Made by a program: the position numbers and the translations under genes. The notes beneath the pieces are model-generated. The model was given only the letters and a program-made list of their open reading frames with translations. It ran no database searches and was not told the origin of the DNA. DNA of 7,023 bases from Candidatus Cloacimonadota bacterium (lineage in GTDB: Bacteria > Cloacimonadota > Cloacimonadia > Cloacimonadales > JAFGVF01), in contig JAFGVF010000256.1 in the NCBI GenBank assembly GCA_016938155.1, positions 1 through 7,023 of the forward strand, written 5' to 3'. Positions 1 through 6,400 of the stretch are shown here, piece by piece. Positions within the stretch are counted from its first letter, which is position 1. Each line of letters opens with the position of its first letter.

Positions 1-269
1 ATAATCTTGTTGGTACACAGGGTACTGCCAGAAATGTTACAAACATTACAGGTTTGAATGTCAAACCACTCGGACATGGACCCGATGGTGGTGACATCGT
101 TATTGCTTCACATATCTTAGAAGGTAACATTGATTTGATAATTTTCCTTATTGATGCGAGAACTCCTCATGGTCATGAGCATGATATCCAGACATTGATT
201 CGAATTTGTGTTCTTAGAGATATCCCTATTGCTCTTAATATCAACACTGCTAATTATCTATTGAAATAA
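1..269 (+). CDS. mgsA: Methylglyoxal synthase-like protein, C-terminal part (5' end outside window)
   Basis: Methylglyoxal synthase converts dihydroxyacetone phosphate to methylglyoxal and phosphate in the cytoplasm, a glycolytic bypass. The reading frame is open from base 3 and gives 88 residues, so about 40-45 N-terminal residues are missing. Visible landmarks are GTQGTA (the ATGTTGN phosphate loop of E. coli MgsA), GPDGGD, and a DARTPHGHEHDI stretch that aligns without gaps to DPLNAVPHDPDV. By this alignment from memory, the catalytic Asp71, Asp91, His98 and Asp101 are all kept. Three phosphate-loop residues seem changed (Thr45 to Val, Thr48 to Gln, Ser65 to His). The protein ends at NYLLK and lacks the roughly 20-residue C-terminal tail of the E. 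coli enzyme. The MGS-like fold is secure, the exact substrate less so. It converges on the minus-strand genes. Confidence 0.75.
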   Translation, partial: NLVGTQGTARNVTNITGLNVKPLGHGPDGGDIVIASHILEGNIDLIIFLIDARTPHGHEHDIQTLIRICVLRDIPIALNINTANYLLK

Positions 270-303
270 AACGGGACTTTCTTTCCAGAGGTCCCGTTTT
301 TTT
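268..303. terminator. Intrinsic terminator, probably bidirectional
   Basis: AAAACGGGAC at 268-277 pairs with GTCCCGTTTT at 291-300 across a 13-base loop, and seven T follow on the plus strand (297-303). The stem starts inside the stop codon of the methylglyoxal synthase-like gene. Read on the minus strand the same stem is followed by TTTTATTTC, so it can also end the sigma/PDZ operon whose last stop is at 325. Confidence 0.85.
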
Positions 304-324
304 AATACTAATCCATTAGGGAGG

Positions 325-1542
325 TCAAAGTTTTTCTTTGTTTGTCTGTGATTTCATGAGTTTTATTTCAATCTCTTTCTCATCAGGCAGTTTGTCCTTT
401 ATTCGATCGACTATTTCTTCGATATCTACATTGTTAAGATACTCTTGAATCTTAGGAAAGGATTTTTCGTCAAAAAGAATTTTCTCTTCTCCATTCACAA
501 TCATCCTGATTCCTTTATCATCAATAGAAATATCGAATTTATTATCTAAACTCTTGGCACCTGCAATCAAGGTTGTCTTTTTCTTCTTTCCATTCGACAT
601 GTAAGTTATTTCGACTGTTTCTCCGGTAAGGATGCCGGAGAGAACTTCATCCAGCTGGCTTATGTTTGATACTTTAGTTTCATTAATTTGGATAATCAAA
701 TCACCAACCTGCAAATCACATTTATCATTCTCAGATTTCTCATCTATTCCTTTTACAATGATTCCTTTCTTCGAGTCTTCCAGCTTCAGACCTAATCTGT
801 CATAATCTGCATCATATTTTATGACTGTTACTTTGTCCGGAATATCGAAGAAATCGAAATAGAAATCCTTGTTTTCAGAACCTTGATTAACCGGTTTTCC
901 ACCTAAAACAGCTACGACATTTTCTCGTTTATTGTTTCTCCAAATTTGAATATCAAGTTTATCTTGAGGCTTGCATGCAGCTATCATCTTGCTGAGCTGC
1001 CCTGCTGTATATACCTTATCTTCATTAATCTTCAATATGACATCAGATGTCTTTAATCCTGCTTTTTCAGCTCCTGAATCCTTGATTACGGATATAATCT
1101 CCAATCCATAATTTGTTTTCATCTCTTCATATTTTTCATCACTCGGTTCTTCTACCATTACTCCAAGGTAAGCTACTTTTTCGATAACTCTTTCCTCGAG
1201 AATCATCTTTATCTGTTTTTCTTTACCATCCCTTAAAAGTACTAGTTTCAATTCAGAATCAACATTCATCAAGCGTATCATCTTCTTCAATTGACCTGAA
1301 GTATAAACCTTTTCTCCATTCACTTTCAGGATTAAATCATTTATCTGCAATCCGGCTTTTTCTGCAGGAGACCCTTCATCAATACTGTCTATCTGCACGC
1401 CATACGGTTCTTTTTGTCCAAGAGTATTTAACACATCCTCAGTTGGCTCGCTGATTGTAATACCCAGCCAACCTTCTGCAGAAAGAATGGTTATCGATAG
1501 AATAAAAATGATGAAAAACAATAATTTACGAGTTAACAGCAT
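325..1542 (-). CDS. Exported triple-PDZ protein without a protease domain
   Basis: Product of 405 residues. Residues 1-22 form a signal peptide (Arg5/Lys6, a long hydrophobic run, likely cleavage after LSA), so it should act in the periplasm. Three PDZ domains follow at about 25-115, 125-213 and 249-329. Each opens with a carboxylate-binding-loop-like motif (WLGI, YLGV, RLGL), and the first two share KVYT.GQL.KMI. There is no trypsin-like domain and no His-Asp-Ser triad, unlike HtrA/DegS/MucD. The tail (about 330-405) is charged and probably partly helical, and I do not recognise it. PDZ domains bind C-termini or short peptides, so a peptide sensor, chaperone or adaptor is inferred. The gene is last in the sigma/anti-sigma operon, 10 bases after its neighbour. 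The start is set at 1542 because an AAGGAG lies 6 bases upstream; an in-frame ATG at 1563 would overlap the previous gene and put that site inside the CDS. Confidence 0.85.
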   Translation of the reverse strand: MLLTRKLLFFIIFILSITILSAEGWLGITISEPTEDVLNTLGQKEPYGVQIDSIDEGSPAEKAGLQINDLILKVNGEKVYTSGQLKKMIRLMNVDSELKLVLLRDGKEKQIKMILEERVIEKVAYLGVMVEEPSDEKYEEMKTNYGLEIISVIKDSGAEKAGLKTSDVILKINEDKVYTAGQLSKMIAACKPQDKLDIQIWRNNKRENVVAVLGGKPVNQGSENKDFYFDFFDIPDKVTVIKYDADYDRLGLKLEDSKKGIIVKGIDEKSENDKCDLQVGDLIIQINETKVSNISQLDEVLSGILTGETVEITYMSNGKKKKTTLIAGAKSLDNKFDISIDDKGIRMIVNGEEKILFDEKSFPKIQEYLNNVDIEEIVDRIKDKLPDEKEIEIKLMKSQTNKEKL

Positions 1543-1548
1543 CTTAAG

Positions 1549-1554
1549 CTCCTT
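1549..1554 (-). promoter_or_regulatory. Ribosome binding site of the triple-PDZ gene
   Basis: AAGGAG on the minus strand, 6 bases before the ATG at 1542. It shares two bases with the TAA stop of the upstream gene (TAAGGAG), so a ribosome ending there sits on the next SD site. It decides the start in favour of 1542 over 1563. Confidence 0.85.
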
Positions 1555-2023
1555 ACATTCCATTCTGGTTAACCAGATGTGTTTTCACTTTCTTACCATT
1601 CTCATCAAATTCTGACACGATCATCACAGCACCATTTCGATTAGACTTGTATCTCCTGATAACATAGGATTTATCTTCCACATATTGCTTGGGATCAATT
1701 TGGTCTTTCAATTCAGGGTTATTGATCGATGTATATGGCAATTCAGCAAGATTTTCAGGTAAATCCAGTCTTTCCACACTACTTTTATCTTTGTGAAAAG
1801 CAAGGTTATTGATTTTATAAGCCCAACCGGGATTAATAACAGCTAAAGCTCCAATCATTGCCATTAGTACAACCAAGGCCGTTCCGATTCTCAGGAATAA
1901 TCTGCCCGGTGTATGGTTTGGGATGAAACGGGCTATCAGCTGACGCCGTAGTTCATTCCGGAAGGGGTCATTTTCCAGAACAGGAACTTCAAGTTGCTCC
2001 AGCTTTTTTTCAAATTCATCCAT
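1553..2023 (-). CDS. Putative anti-sigma factor, single-pass inner-membrane protein
   Basis: Product of 156 residues. Residues 1-43 are a charged cytoplasmic segment (DEFEKKLEQLE, then DPFRNELRRQLIARF, a helix of the kind seen near the N-terminus of many anti-sigma factors). One membrane span lies at about 44-63 (TALVVLMAMIGALAVI), followed by some 90 periplasmic residues rich in charge. No HxxxCxxC zinc anti-sigma motif is present; the protein has no cysteine. The role as anti-sigma is inferred from its place directly after an ECF sigma gene and from its topology; no family was matched. It overlaps the sigma gene by 8 bases (ATGGATGA), which suggests translational coupling. The ATG at 2023 is chosen over an in-frame TTG at 2038 because AAGGAG lies 6 bases before it. 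It could instead be a membrane partner of the PDZ protein. Confidence 0.7.
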   Translation of the reverse strand: MDEFEKKLEQLEVPVLENDPFRNELRRQLIARFIPNHTPGRLFLRIGTALVVLMAMIGALAVINPGWAYKINNLAFHKDKSSVERLDLPENLAELPYTSINNPELKDQIDPKQYVEDKSYVIRRYKSNRNGAVMIVSEFDENGKKVKTHLVNQNGM

Positions 2024-2555
2024 TGTTCTCTCCTTCAAGGCGTTCTCTTAATTTATTCAATATACGGTGCATCCGTACTTTAAGTGCTCCTTCTTTGACA
2101 TTCAGTATCTCTGCTATTTCCTGGAATTTCTTCTTCTCGAAATAGCGCAACGAAAGTAAGTCCTGCTCTTCCGGTTTCAAGGTTAACATTGCCTGTTTCA
2201 CTCTCTGGTAATCCGGTTTTGCGATATCTTCAGAACCTATAGGAAGCTGATTCAACACTATTTTATTCTCGATTTTCGCCATGCGTTGATTCTGTCGATA
2301 ATGTTGCCGAATCTCATTTATGGCTATCCTATAGAGCCAGGCTGAAAACGAACATGTATGAAGCCATTGAAAGCTGGAGAGATTGGTCATCGCTTTATAA
2401 AAAGTATTAGAGACAATCTCATAACGAATACTTTCATCGTTTACGCGATGATAAACATAGTTGTTTATTAACGGAAAATAATGCTCATACAACTTATCAA
2501 ACGCTGATATATCTTTCTTCGAGCGTTTAATCAACTCTTTTTCGTTTTCTAACAC
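2016..2555 (-). CDS. ECF-type RNA polymerase sigma factor (sigma-70 family)
   Basis: Product of 179 residues, the usual length for the family. Region 2 spans about 16-88: FDKLYEHYFPLINNYVYHR, then the region 2.3/2.4-like SFSAWLYRIAINEIRQHYRQ that melts and reads the -10 element. A linker of about 25 residues follows, then region 4 at about 116-173, with LKPEEQDLLSLRYFEKKKF and a helix-turn-helix QEIAEILNVKEGALKVRMHR that reads the -35 element. No region 1 or 3 and no extra C-terminal domain, as expected for ECF sigmas. It is first in a three-gene operon with a probable membrane anti-sigma and an exported PDZ protein, which suggests control by an envelope signal. The preferred start is GTG at 2555, 5 bases after GAGG; the in-frame GTG at 2561 touches that site. 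The ECF subgroup cannot be set from sequence reading alone. Confidence 0.93.
   Translation of the reverse strand: MLENEKELIKRSKKDISAFDKLYEHYFPLINNYVYHRVNDESIRYEIVSNTFYKAMTNLSSFQWLHTCSFSAWLYRIAINEIRQHYRQNQRMAKIENKIVLNQLPIGSEDIAKPDYQRVKQAMLTLKPEEQDLLSLRYFEKKKFQEIAEILNVKEGALKVRMHRILNKLRERLEGENNG
2030..2035 (-). promoter_or_regulatory. Ribosome binding site of the putative anti-sigma gene
   Basis: AAGGAG on the minus strand, 6 bases before the ATG at 2023 and lying within the last codons of the sigma gene. It favours 2023 over the upstream TTG at 2038. Confidence 0.8.
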
Positions 2556-2560
2556 ACTCA

Positions 2561-2564
2561 CCTC
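2561..2564 (-). promoter_or_regulatory. Ribosome binding site of the sigma gene
   Basis: GAGG within ACGAGGTGAG on the minus strand, 5 bases before the GTG at 2555. The alternative GTG at 2561 directly abuts it and leaves no spacer, so 2555 is preferred. Confidence 0.6.
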
Positions 2565-2576
2565 GTTTCATATTTT

Positions 2577-2604
2577 AAAATACAATGGCTGTGGAGAGTT
2601 ACAA
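2577..2604 (-). promoter_or_regulatory. Possible promoter of the sigma/anti-sigma/PDZ operon
   Basis: TTGTAA (2599-2604) and TATTTT (2577-2582) are spaced by 16 bases on the minus strand. Transcription would start roughly 10-20 bases before the GTG, giving a short leader. The overlapping GTAACTC could instead be an ECF-type -35 (compare AAC-containing elements of autoregulated ECF genes), but no convincing ECF -10 is seen. The match is modest. Confidence 0.35.
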
Positions 2605-2629
2605 CAAATTTGATGTTTTTTAATTTTTG

Positions 2630-2648
2630 CTGCAGAGTTTTTCTGCAG
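2630..2648. repeat. Inverted repeat between the DUF975 gene and the sigma operon
   Basis: CTGCAGA (2630-2636) and TCTGCAG (2642-2648) form a perfect 7-base stem with a 5-base loop. On the minus strand it lies 31 bases past the DUF975 stop and just upstream of the sigma promoter candidate. The base run after it is A-rich rather than a T tract, so it is a poor intrinsic terminator. It may be a weak terminator or a regulator site. Confidence 0.5.
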
Positions 2649-2679
2649 TTATAAGGAATTGTTTTAGAACGAATGAAGT

Positions 2680-3327
2680 TTACTCCCTGACTCCTCCATG
2701 TTCACTGCCACTTTCGTTGCTGAAATCTGCCTCTAAAACTTCAATACGGCTACCTGAAATTACTTTATAAAACTCTGTAATCGAGAAATACATGTAGGGT
2801 CCAACATAAAAGAGATATAGAATTCCGGCTGTAAAAGCTGAGAGCAATATCCATCCGATAAAACTTACAAGCAGGAAGAACAATTCAGTTTTGTTTCCAT
2901 CCATCAGCTTCTGACTCTTTTTCAGTGCATCTGTAGCTGACAACTCAGGATTCTCTGCCAGAATAAACCAAACCATACTGTATTCGAGTATAAAAACTAT
3001 ACCGGGAACAACGAGCAAGATCAAACCGATAAGGACTTTTAAGCCAAATAATAGTGATGTAAGGAAAAGCTTCCAGAAATAGTTATAGCCTTTAAATAAG
3101 TCGCTGAAAGAGCTTGCCTGTTGAGCAGATAACTTCAACAGTATTGTGGCTAAACCATAAGGCAAAGGTACAAATGCAACTTGGATCAAGAAGGAATAGT
3201 CTTCCATATAAGTTGCAAGTAATCCCGAAACCAGGGAGGCAAACAAAACTGCCGGCATTATTACACCGTAATGCTTCTGAACATTATCTCTTGCTATCTT
3301 CTTCAAAGTTTCTCTGTTAATATACAT
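2680..3327 (-). CDS. DUF975-type integral membrane protein, function unknown
   Basis: Product of 215 residues, with about four to six hydrophobic segments and an inner-membrane location. The N-terminus (MYINRETLKKIARDNVQKHY) is charged and cytoplasmic-like. Segments follow near 22-38, 46-65, 88-123 and 148-185. The block PGIVFILEYSMVWFILAENP, then SATDALKKSQKLMDGNKTEL, then SFIGWILLSAFTAGI matches the pattern I recall for DUF975 (PF06161) proteins. No enzymatic motif is visible and the family role is not known to me. The C-terminus is soluble and acidic (EADFSNESGSEHGG). The ATG at 3327 is chosen because AAGGGGG lies 6 bases upstream; an in-frame TTG at 3348 would run through that site and into the terminator arm. 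The gene follows a strong terminator, so its promoter is unclear. Confidence 0.8.
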   Translation of the reverse strand: MYINRETLKKIARDNVQKHYGVIMPAVLFASLVSGLLATYMEDYSFLIQVAFVPLPYGLATILLKLSAQQASSFSDLFKGYNYFWKLFLTSLLFGLKVLIGLILLVVPGIVFILEYSMVWFILAENPELSATDALKKSQKLMDGNKTELFFLLVSFIGWILLSAFTAGILYLFYVGPYMYFSITEFYKVISGSRIEVLEADFSNESGSEHGGVRE

Positions 3328-3333
3328 ACATAA

Positions 3334-3340
3334 CCCCCTT
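3334..3340 (-). promoter_or_regulatory. Ribosome binding site of the DUF975 gene
   Basis: AAGGGGG on the minus strand, 6 bases before the ATG at 3327. It begins directly after the T-rich tail of the terminator for the upstream lipoprotein gene and rules against the TTG start at 3348. Confidence 0.75.
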
Positions 3341-3374
3341 AAAAACAAGAAAAGGGCTTATTACAAGCCCTTTT
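3341..3374 (-). terminator. Intrinsic terminator after the large lipoprotein gene
   Basis: A perfect 10-base stem on the minus strand, AAAAGGGCTT (3365-3374) with AAGCCCTTTT (3350-3359), has a 5-base loop and is followed by TTTTCTTGTTTTT (3353-3341). It lies 15 bases after the stop of the lipoprotein gene. Because the DUF975 SD site begins at the very next base, the element could also work as an attenuator. Confidence 0.8.
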
Positions 3375-3389
3375 CAGATATTATTTTAA

Positions 3390-6300
3390 TTATTGAGCAC
3401 AACGGAAGCCGATAGTGTTACCGGTGTAAGTAGGATTATAATTCTTTGTTCCGTCGAAATTCCTTACCCAGCATTTCAGATATGAAACTGTGGAGTTCCA
3501 ACTACCGCCCCTGAGCACTTTATATTGAGCGGTTCCTACCAAATCTCCGTCACTTGAAGTCCATTCCCATACATTACCGGACATATCATAAAGATTATGG
3601 TAAGCAGGAAAGTAACCGACCGGAGTTGTTCCGTTATCAAACATATCTCCGCTGTTGCGGTAATTTGCTACTGTATTTGTTTCCGGAGCATTGTTTCCCC
3701 ATGGGTAGTCATTTACTGTGCCACCACGAGCTGCAATCTCCCATTCCCATTCTGTTGGAAGGCGGTATCCGTAGTGGTTTGCAAATGCAAGTGCACCATA
3801 CCAGCTTACCTGTGTAACGGGATGATTTTCATAACCTTCCGTGATTATAAAAGCACTTAAACCAACAGGTATTGTTATCCTGCTTGAAGCATCTCCCATG
3901 TTGTAGAGTACCATGCCGTTAAGGTCTTTAACATTAGTTCCCTGAATAATTACTTCACCACTTGCCAAAGCATCCTTCAGATAAATCTTATAAGCAAGAT
4001 TTGTGATTTCCATACTTGTAAGCTGGAAATTACCGATTGTTTCTTCTTGGTAGAAACCGTCTTCATCAGGAGTACCGACATCGTATGTTCCGCCACTGAT
4101 TGAAACCCAGTTTAAAAGTGTTTCCGGTCTGGTTGTGAAGTTCCAAACATCGCTTTCTGTTGACTGGTCGCTGTTTATTGCCTTCACTTTCCAGTAATAC
4201 TTTGTGTTTTCCTGCATACCGGTGTACTCATAGTGAGGAACAGTCAAACCTGTTGCAACAGGCTGCGTCGATGAAACACTAAACTCATCTTCATCTGTTG
4301 TTACATAAACATCAAAGACCATACCGGGTTCATTATAGTTGATTCGTTCCCAGTCTAAAACTACTGAGGAAACAGAAATTCCAACCTCTCCGGTGGCAGG
4401 TTTTGGATTACCAAAGGGAACAATCGTATTAAAACGCCACAGAGAGCTTTCATTCTCAAATATTCCGTCTTTAGCAACAACTTTCCAACGATATTCTCTA
4501 CTGAAGTCAAGTATAGTATTATATGTATAATTAGTCTGACTTAAATCTGACGCTATTTTTGTTAGGCTAAACTCATCTGGTCCGAACCATAAATCATAAG
4601 TCATCACCGTACCATCAACATGTGAAGCAGTCCAACTGAAGCTTGGATTTGCTACGAGAATATCGACAGCATTATTGGCAGGTTGCGGTGCTGAAGGTGC
4701 TGATATGGGATTTTCTTTTGTAGTAAATGACCAAACATTGGAATTAATAGTGAAATAATTATCATCACCTGAAGTTCCATGTTTTGCTCTGATTCTCCAA
4801 TAATAAGTTGTTCCGATAGATAGCGTATCAGGATCAACAGCATTTGATAGAGGATATACAAGAGATGTATTGGTCAGGTTAGTATAACCTACCTTAGGTG
4901 CAAGAGCATCAAGTGCATCAGTTGTGCTGATGTAGAAATCATAGGTCACATCAACTCCGATATCCATCATCGCCCATTCAAAGTCAACATCCAGTATGGA
5001 AACATTCTCTTCTTCTAAAACTGGTGAAACGACACTAAGCGGATTAACTGTTTTGAATGTCCAAAGAGTTCCTTCAAGACTGTCTGCTCCAGCTTTTGCA
5101 TATACTTTCCAGTAATACTTCTTTGAGTATGTAAGCTCCACCGGAACGGTATAGCTATTTGATGTTAAACCATCTACATTGACTACATAATAATCTGTAA
5201 GTTCAAAGTTTGTAAGTGTACTGATTATTACCTGATAAGTGAGAGGTTCCTCGTTTTGGTGTCCGCATGTCCACCCAAGCTGGAGGTTAGTCACTGTGTT
5301 TCCTGAACTGTCATTTGCAGGTATAGGTGCACTCGGGTCATTAATTGCATGCCTGGTCGTAAAGCTCCAGAGCGAACTCATCATCCCGTTTGGAAAGTAT
5401 TGGTCAATGGCTTTAACTCGCCAGAAATACTCAGTGTGGTAATTTAATGTACTTGTATAAGTGTATTCAGGAGTTGTTAAACCCTCTGCAAGCATGGCTA
5501 AATTTTCTATGTCATCGCCAAAATATAACTCGTATGTTATTGGTGAATTGTCTGCAAAATTTTCACATTCCCACTCAAAAGTTATGTTCGTAATGGCAAT
5601 ATCCTCATCTTCATTATCAGGAGACGGTTCAACAGGAAGGTCAAGAGGGAGAATTGTTGTAAAATTCCAGATTGGACCCTTAACATCATAGATGCTGTCC
5701 TTGGCAGTAACCTGCCAAAAGAAATCTGTTTCAAAGGGTAAAATATCACCGTCGATTTGATAACTGTTTACTGTTAAATCACTTACTATTACAGCATCTG
5801 ATAAATCTGCCATATTCCCGTAAGCTAAATCATAAAGGATTGTATCATCTACATCATTATCTGTAGCGACCCAGGAGAGAACAGGATTAGCTACCTGAAC
5901 ATTAGTTGCTCCTATTTGAGGAATCGGTGTTCCCGGTTCCGTCGGAGGAGTATTACCGAAACCAAGATGTACATAAACAGGAGCCGACATAGCTTCATTT
6001 CCCGTTACATCAACAGCCTTAACGGTAATTTTGTAGGTACCCTGCTGCTCCAGCAACGCGTTAACAACCAAACTGTCTGAAAGATCCGGAACAGTTGCTT
6101 CTCTCCATTCGAATTCCCAAGGAAGTGCCATGATTGTATTAATCAAAGCATCATTTACATACAAACTTACTTCTGCGATTTCACCGCTATCGGCAACAAA
6201 TGCTTCTACATTTACTGCATCAATAACATTGAAAACAGTGTTATTCACAGGTGAGAATATATTCACTATTGGATTATCCTCATCAGGTTCAATAACCACT

Positions 6301-6395
6301 GTCGTTTTTTTAGAATCATCATCTTTGCTGCATGCAAAGATAGCAAATACGGCAATTATCACTAACAATAAATACCAGATATGGTTTTTCTTCAA
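3390..6395 (-). CDS. Large lipoprotein: Ig-like domain, six Fn3-like repeats, C-terminal FGE/SUMF1-fold domain
   Basis: Product of 1001 residues. Residues 1-22 are a lipoprotein signal (MKKNHIW, a hydrophobic run, lipobox-like IFAC), with Cys22 as the lipid anchor and Ser at +2, fitting the outer membrane. An acidic linker leads to an Ig-like domain (about 41-144, ending in GTYKITVKAVDVTGNE) and then six fibronectin III-like repeats (about 152-756), each closing with a hydrophobic-W-x-F-x-T motif. Residues 763-1001 form an FGE-sulfatase/SUMF1-type domain: WVSISGGTYDVG, HPVTQVSWYGALAFAN, RLPTEWEWEIAARGG, YPWGNN, YDMSGNVWEW, LRGGSW and the terminal GFRCA. The cysteine pair of true formylglycine-generating enzymes (W-x-C-x4-C after RGGS) is absent, so a binding or structural role is more likely than sulfatase activation. 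The TTG at 6395 follows GGAGG by 5 bases; an upstream GTG at 6407 overlaps that site. It has its own promoter and terminator and is probably monocistronic. The target is unknown. Confidence 0.88.
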   Translation of the reverse strand: MKKNHIWYLLLVIIAVFAIFACSKDDDSKKTTVVIEPDEDNPIVNIFSPVNNTVFNVIDAVNVEAFVADSGEIAEVSLYVNDALINTIMALPWEFEWREATVPDLSDSLVVNALLEQQGTYKITVKAVDVTGNEAMSAPVYVHLGFGNTPPTEPGTPIPQIGATNVQVANPVLSWVATDNDVDDTILYDLAYGNMADLSDAVIVSDLTVNSYQIDGDILPFETDFFWQVTAKDSIYDVKGPIWNFTTILPLDLPVEPSPDNEDEDIAITNITFEWECENFADNSPITYELYFGDDIENLAMLAEGLTTPEYTYTSTLNYHTEYFWRVKAIDQYFPNGMMSSLWSFTTRHAINDPSAPIPANDSSGNTVTNLQLGWTCGHQNEEPLTYQVIISTLTNFELTDYYVVNVDGLTSNSYTVPVELTYSKKYYWKVYAKAGADSLEGTLWTFKTVNPLSVVSPVLEEENVSILDVDFEWAMMDIGVDVTYDFYISTTDALDALAPKVGYTNLTNTSLVYPLSNAVDPDTLSIGTTYYWRIRAKHGTSGDDNYFTINSNVWSFTTKENPISAPSAPQPANNAVDILVANPSFSWTASHVDGTVMTYDLWFGPDEFSLTKIASDLSQTNYTYNTILDFSREYRWKVVAKDGIFENESSLWRFNTIVPFGNPKPATGEVGISVSSVVLDWERINYNEPGMVFDVYVTTDEDEFSVSSTQPVATGLTVPHYEYTGMQENTKYYWKVKAINSDQSTESDVWNFTTRPETLLNWVSISGGTYDVGTPDEDGFYQEETIGNFQLTSMEITNLAYKIYLKDALASGEVIIQGTNVKDLNGMVLYNMGDASSRITIPVGLSAFIITEGYENHPVTQVSWYGALAFANHYGYRLPTEWEWEIAARGGTVNDYPWGNNAPETNTVANYRNSGDMFDNGTTPVGYFPAYHNLYDMSGNVWEWTSSDGDLVGTAQYKVLRGGSWNSTVSYLKCWVRNFDGTKNYNPTYTGNTIGFRCAQ
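4128..5942 (-). repeat. Six tandem fibronectin III-like repeats inside the lipoprotein
   Basis: Protein-level repeats of about 93-107 residues at product positions 152-248, 254-348, 353-449, 453-559, 566-658 and 662-756. The recurring parts are a proline-rich entry (PANxA-like), a strand ending in SW or EW, T-Y-D-x-x-hydrophobic, Y-x-W-x-V-x-A-K/I, and a closing IWNFTT, LWSFTT, LWTFKT, VWSFTT, LWRFNT or VWNFTT. The DNA copies have diverged; only short stretches such as that encoding KYYWKV (near 4190 and 5111) remain alike. The fourth repeat is the longest, with extra residues before its closing motif. Confidence 0.8.
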
Positions 6396-6400
6396 GATAG

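Noticed and set aside
325..1542. HtrA/DegP/DegS-type protease call for the PDZ protein
   Set aside because: The signal peptide runs straight into the first PDZ domain; there is no trypsin-like domain or GNSGG motif anywhere.
2530..2574. Short frame MKRGECVRKRKRVD overlapping the sigma gene start
   Set aside because: No SD site before its ATG, and the adjacent GAGG-GTG start of the sigma gene explains the site better; a leader peptide cannot be argued from this alone.
3554..3860. Two overlapping 87-codon plus-strand frames
   Set aside because: Both are antisense to the FGE-fold domain, whose protein motifs are conserved; the two frames overlap each other and look like shadows.
3390..4109. 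Active formylglycine-generating sulfatase-modifying enzyme
   Set aside because: The fold is present but the catalytic cysteine pair is not, and no sulfatase gene is nearby.
4652..4861. 69-codon minus-strand frame within the lipoprotein gene in another frame
   Set aside because: It lies inside Fn3-like repeat coding sequence in a shifted frame and has no independent start signals.
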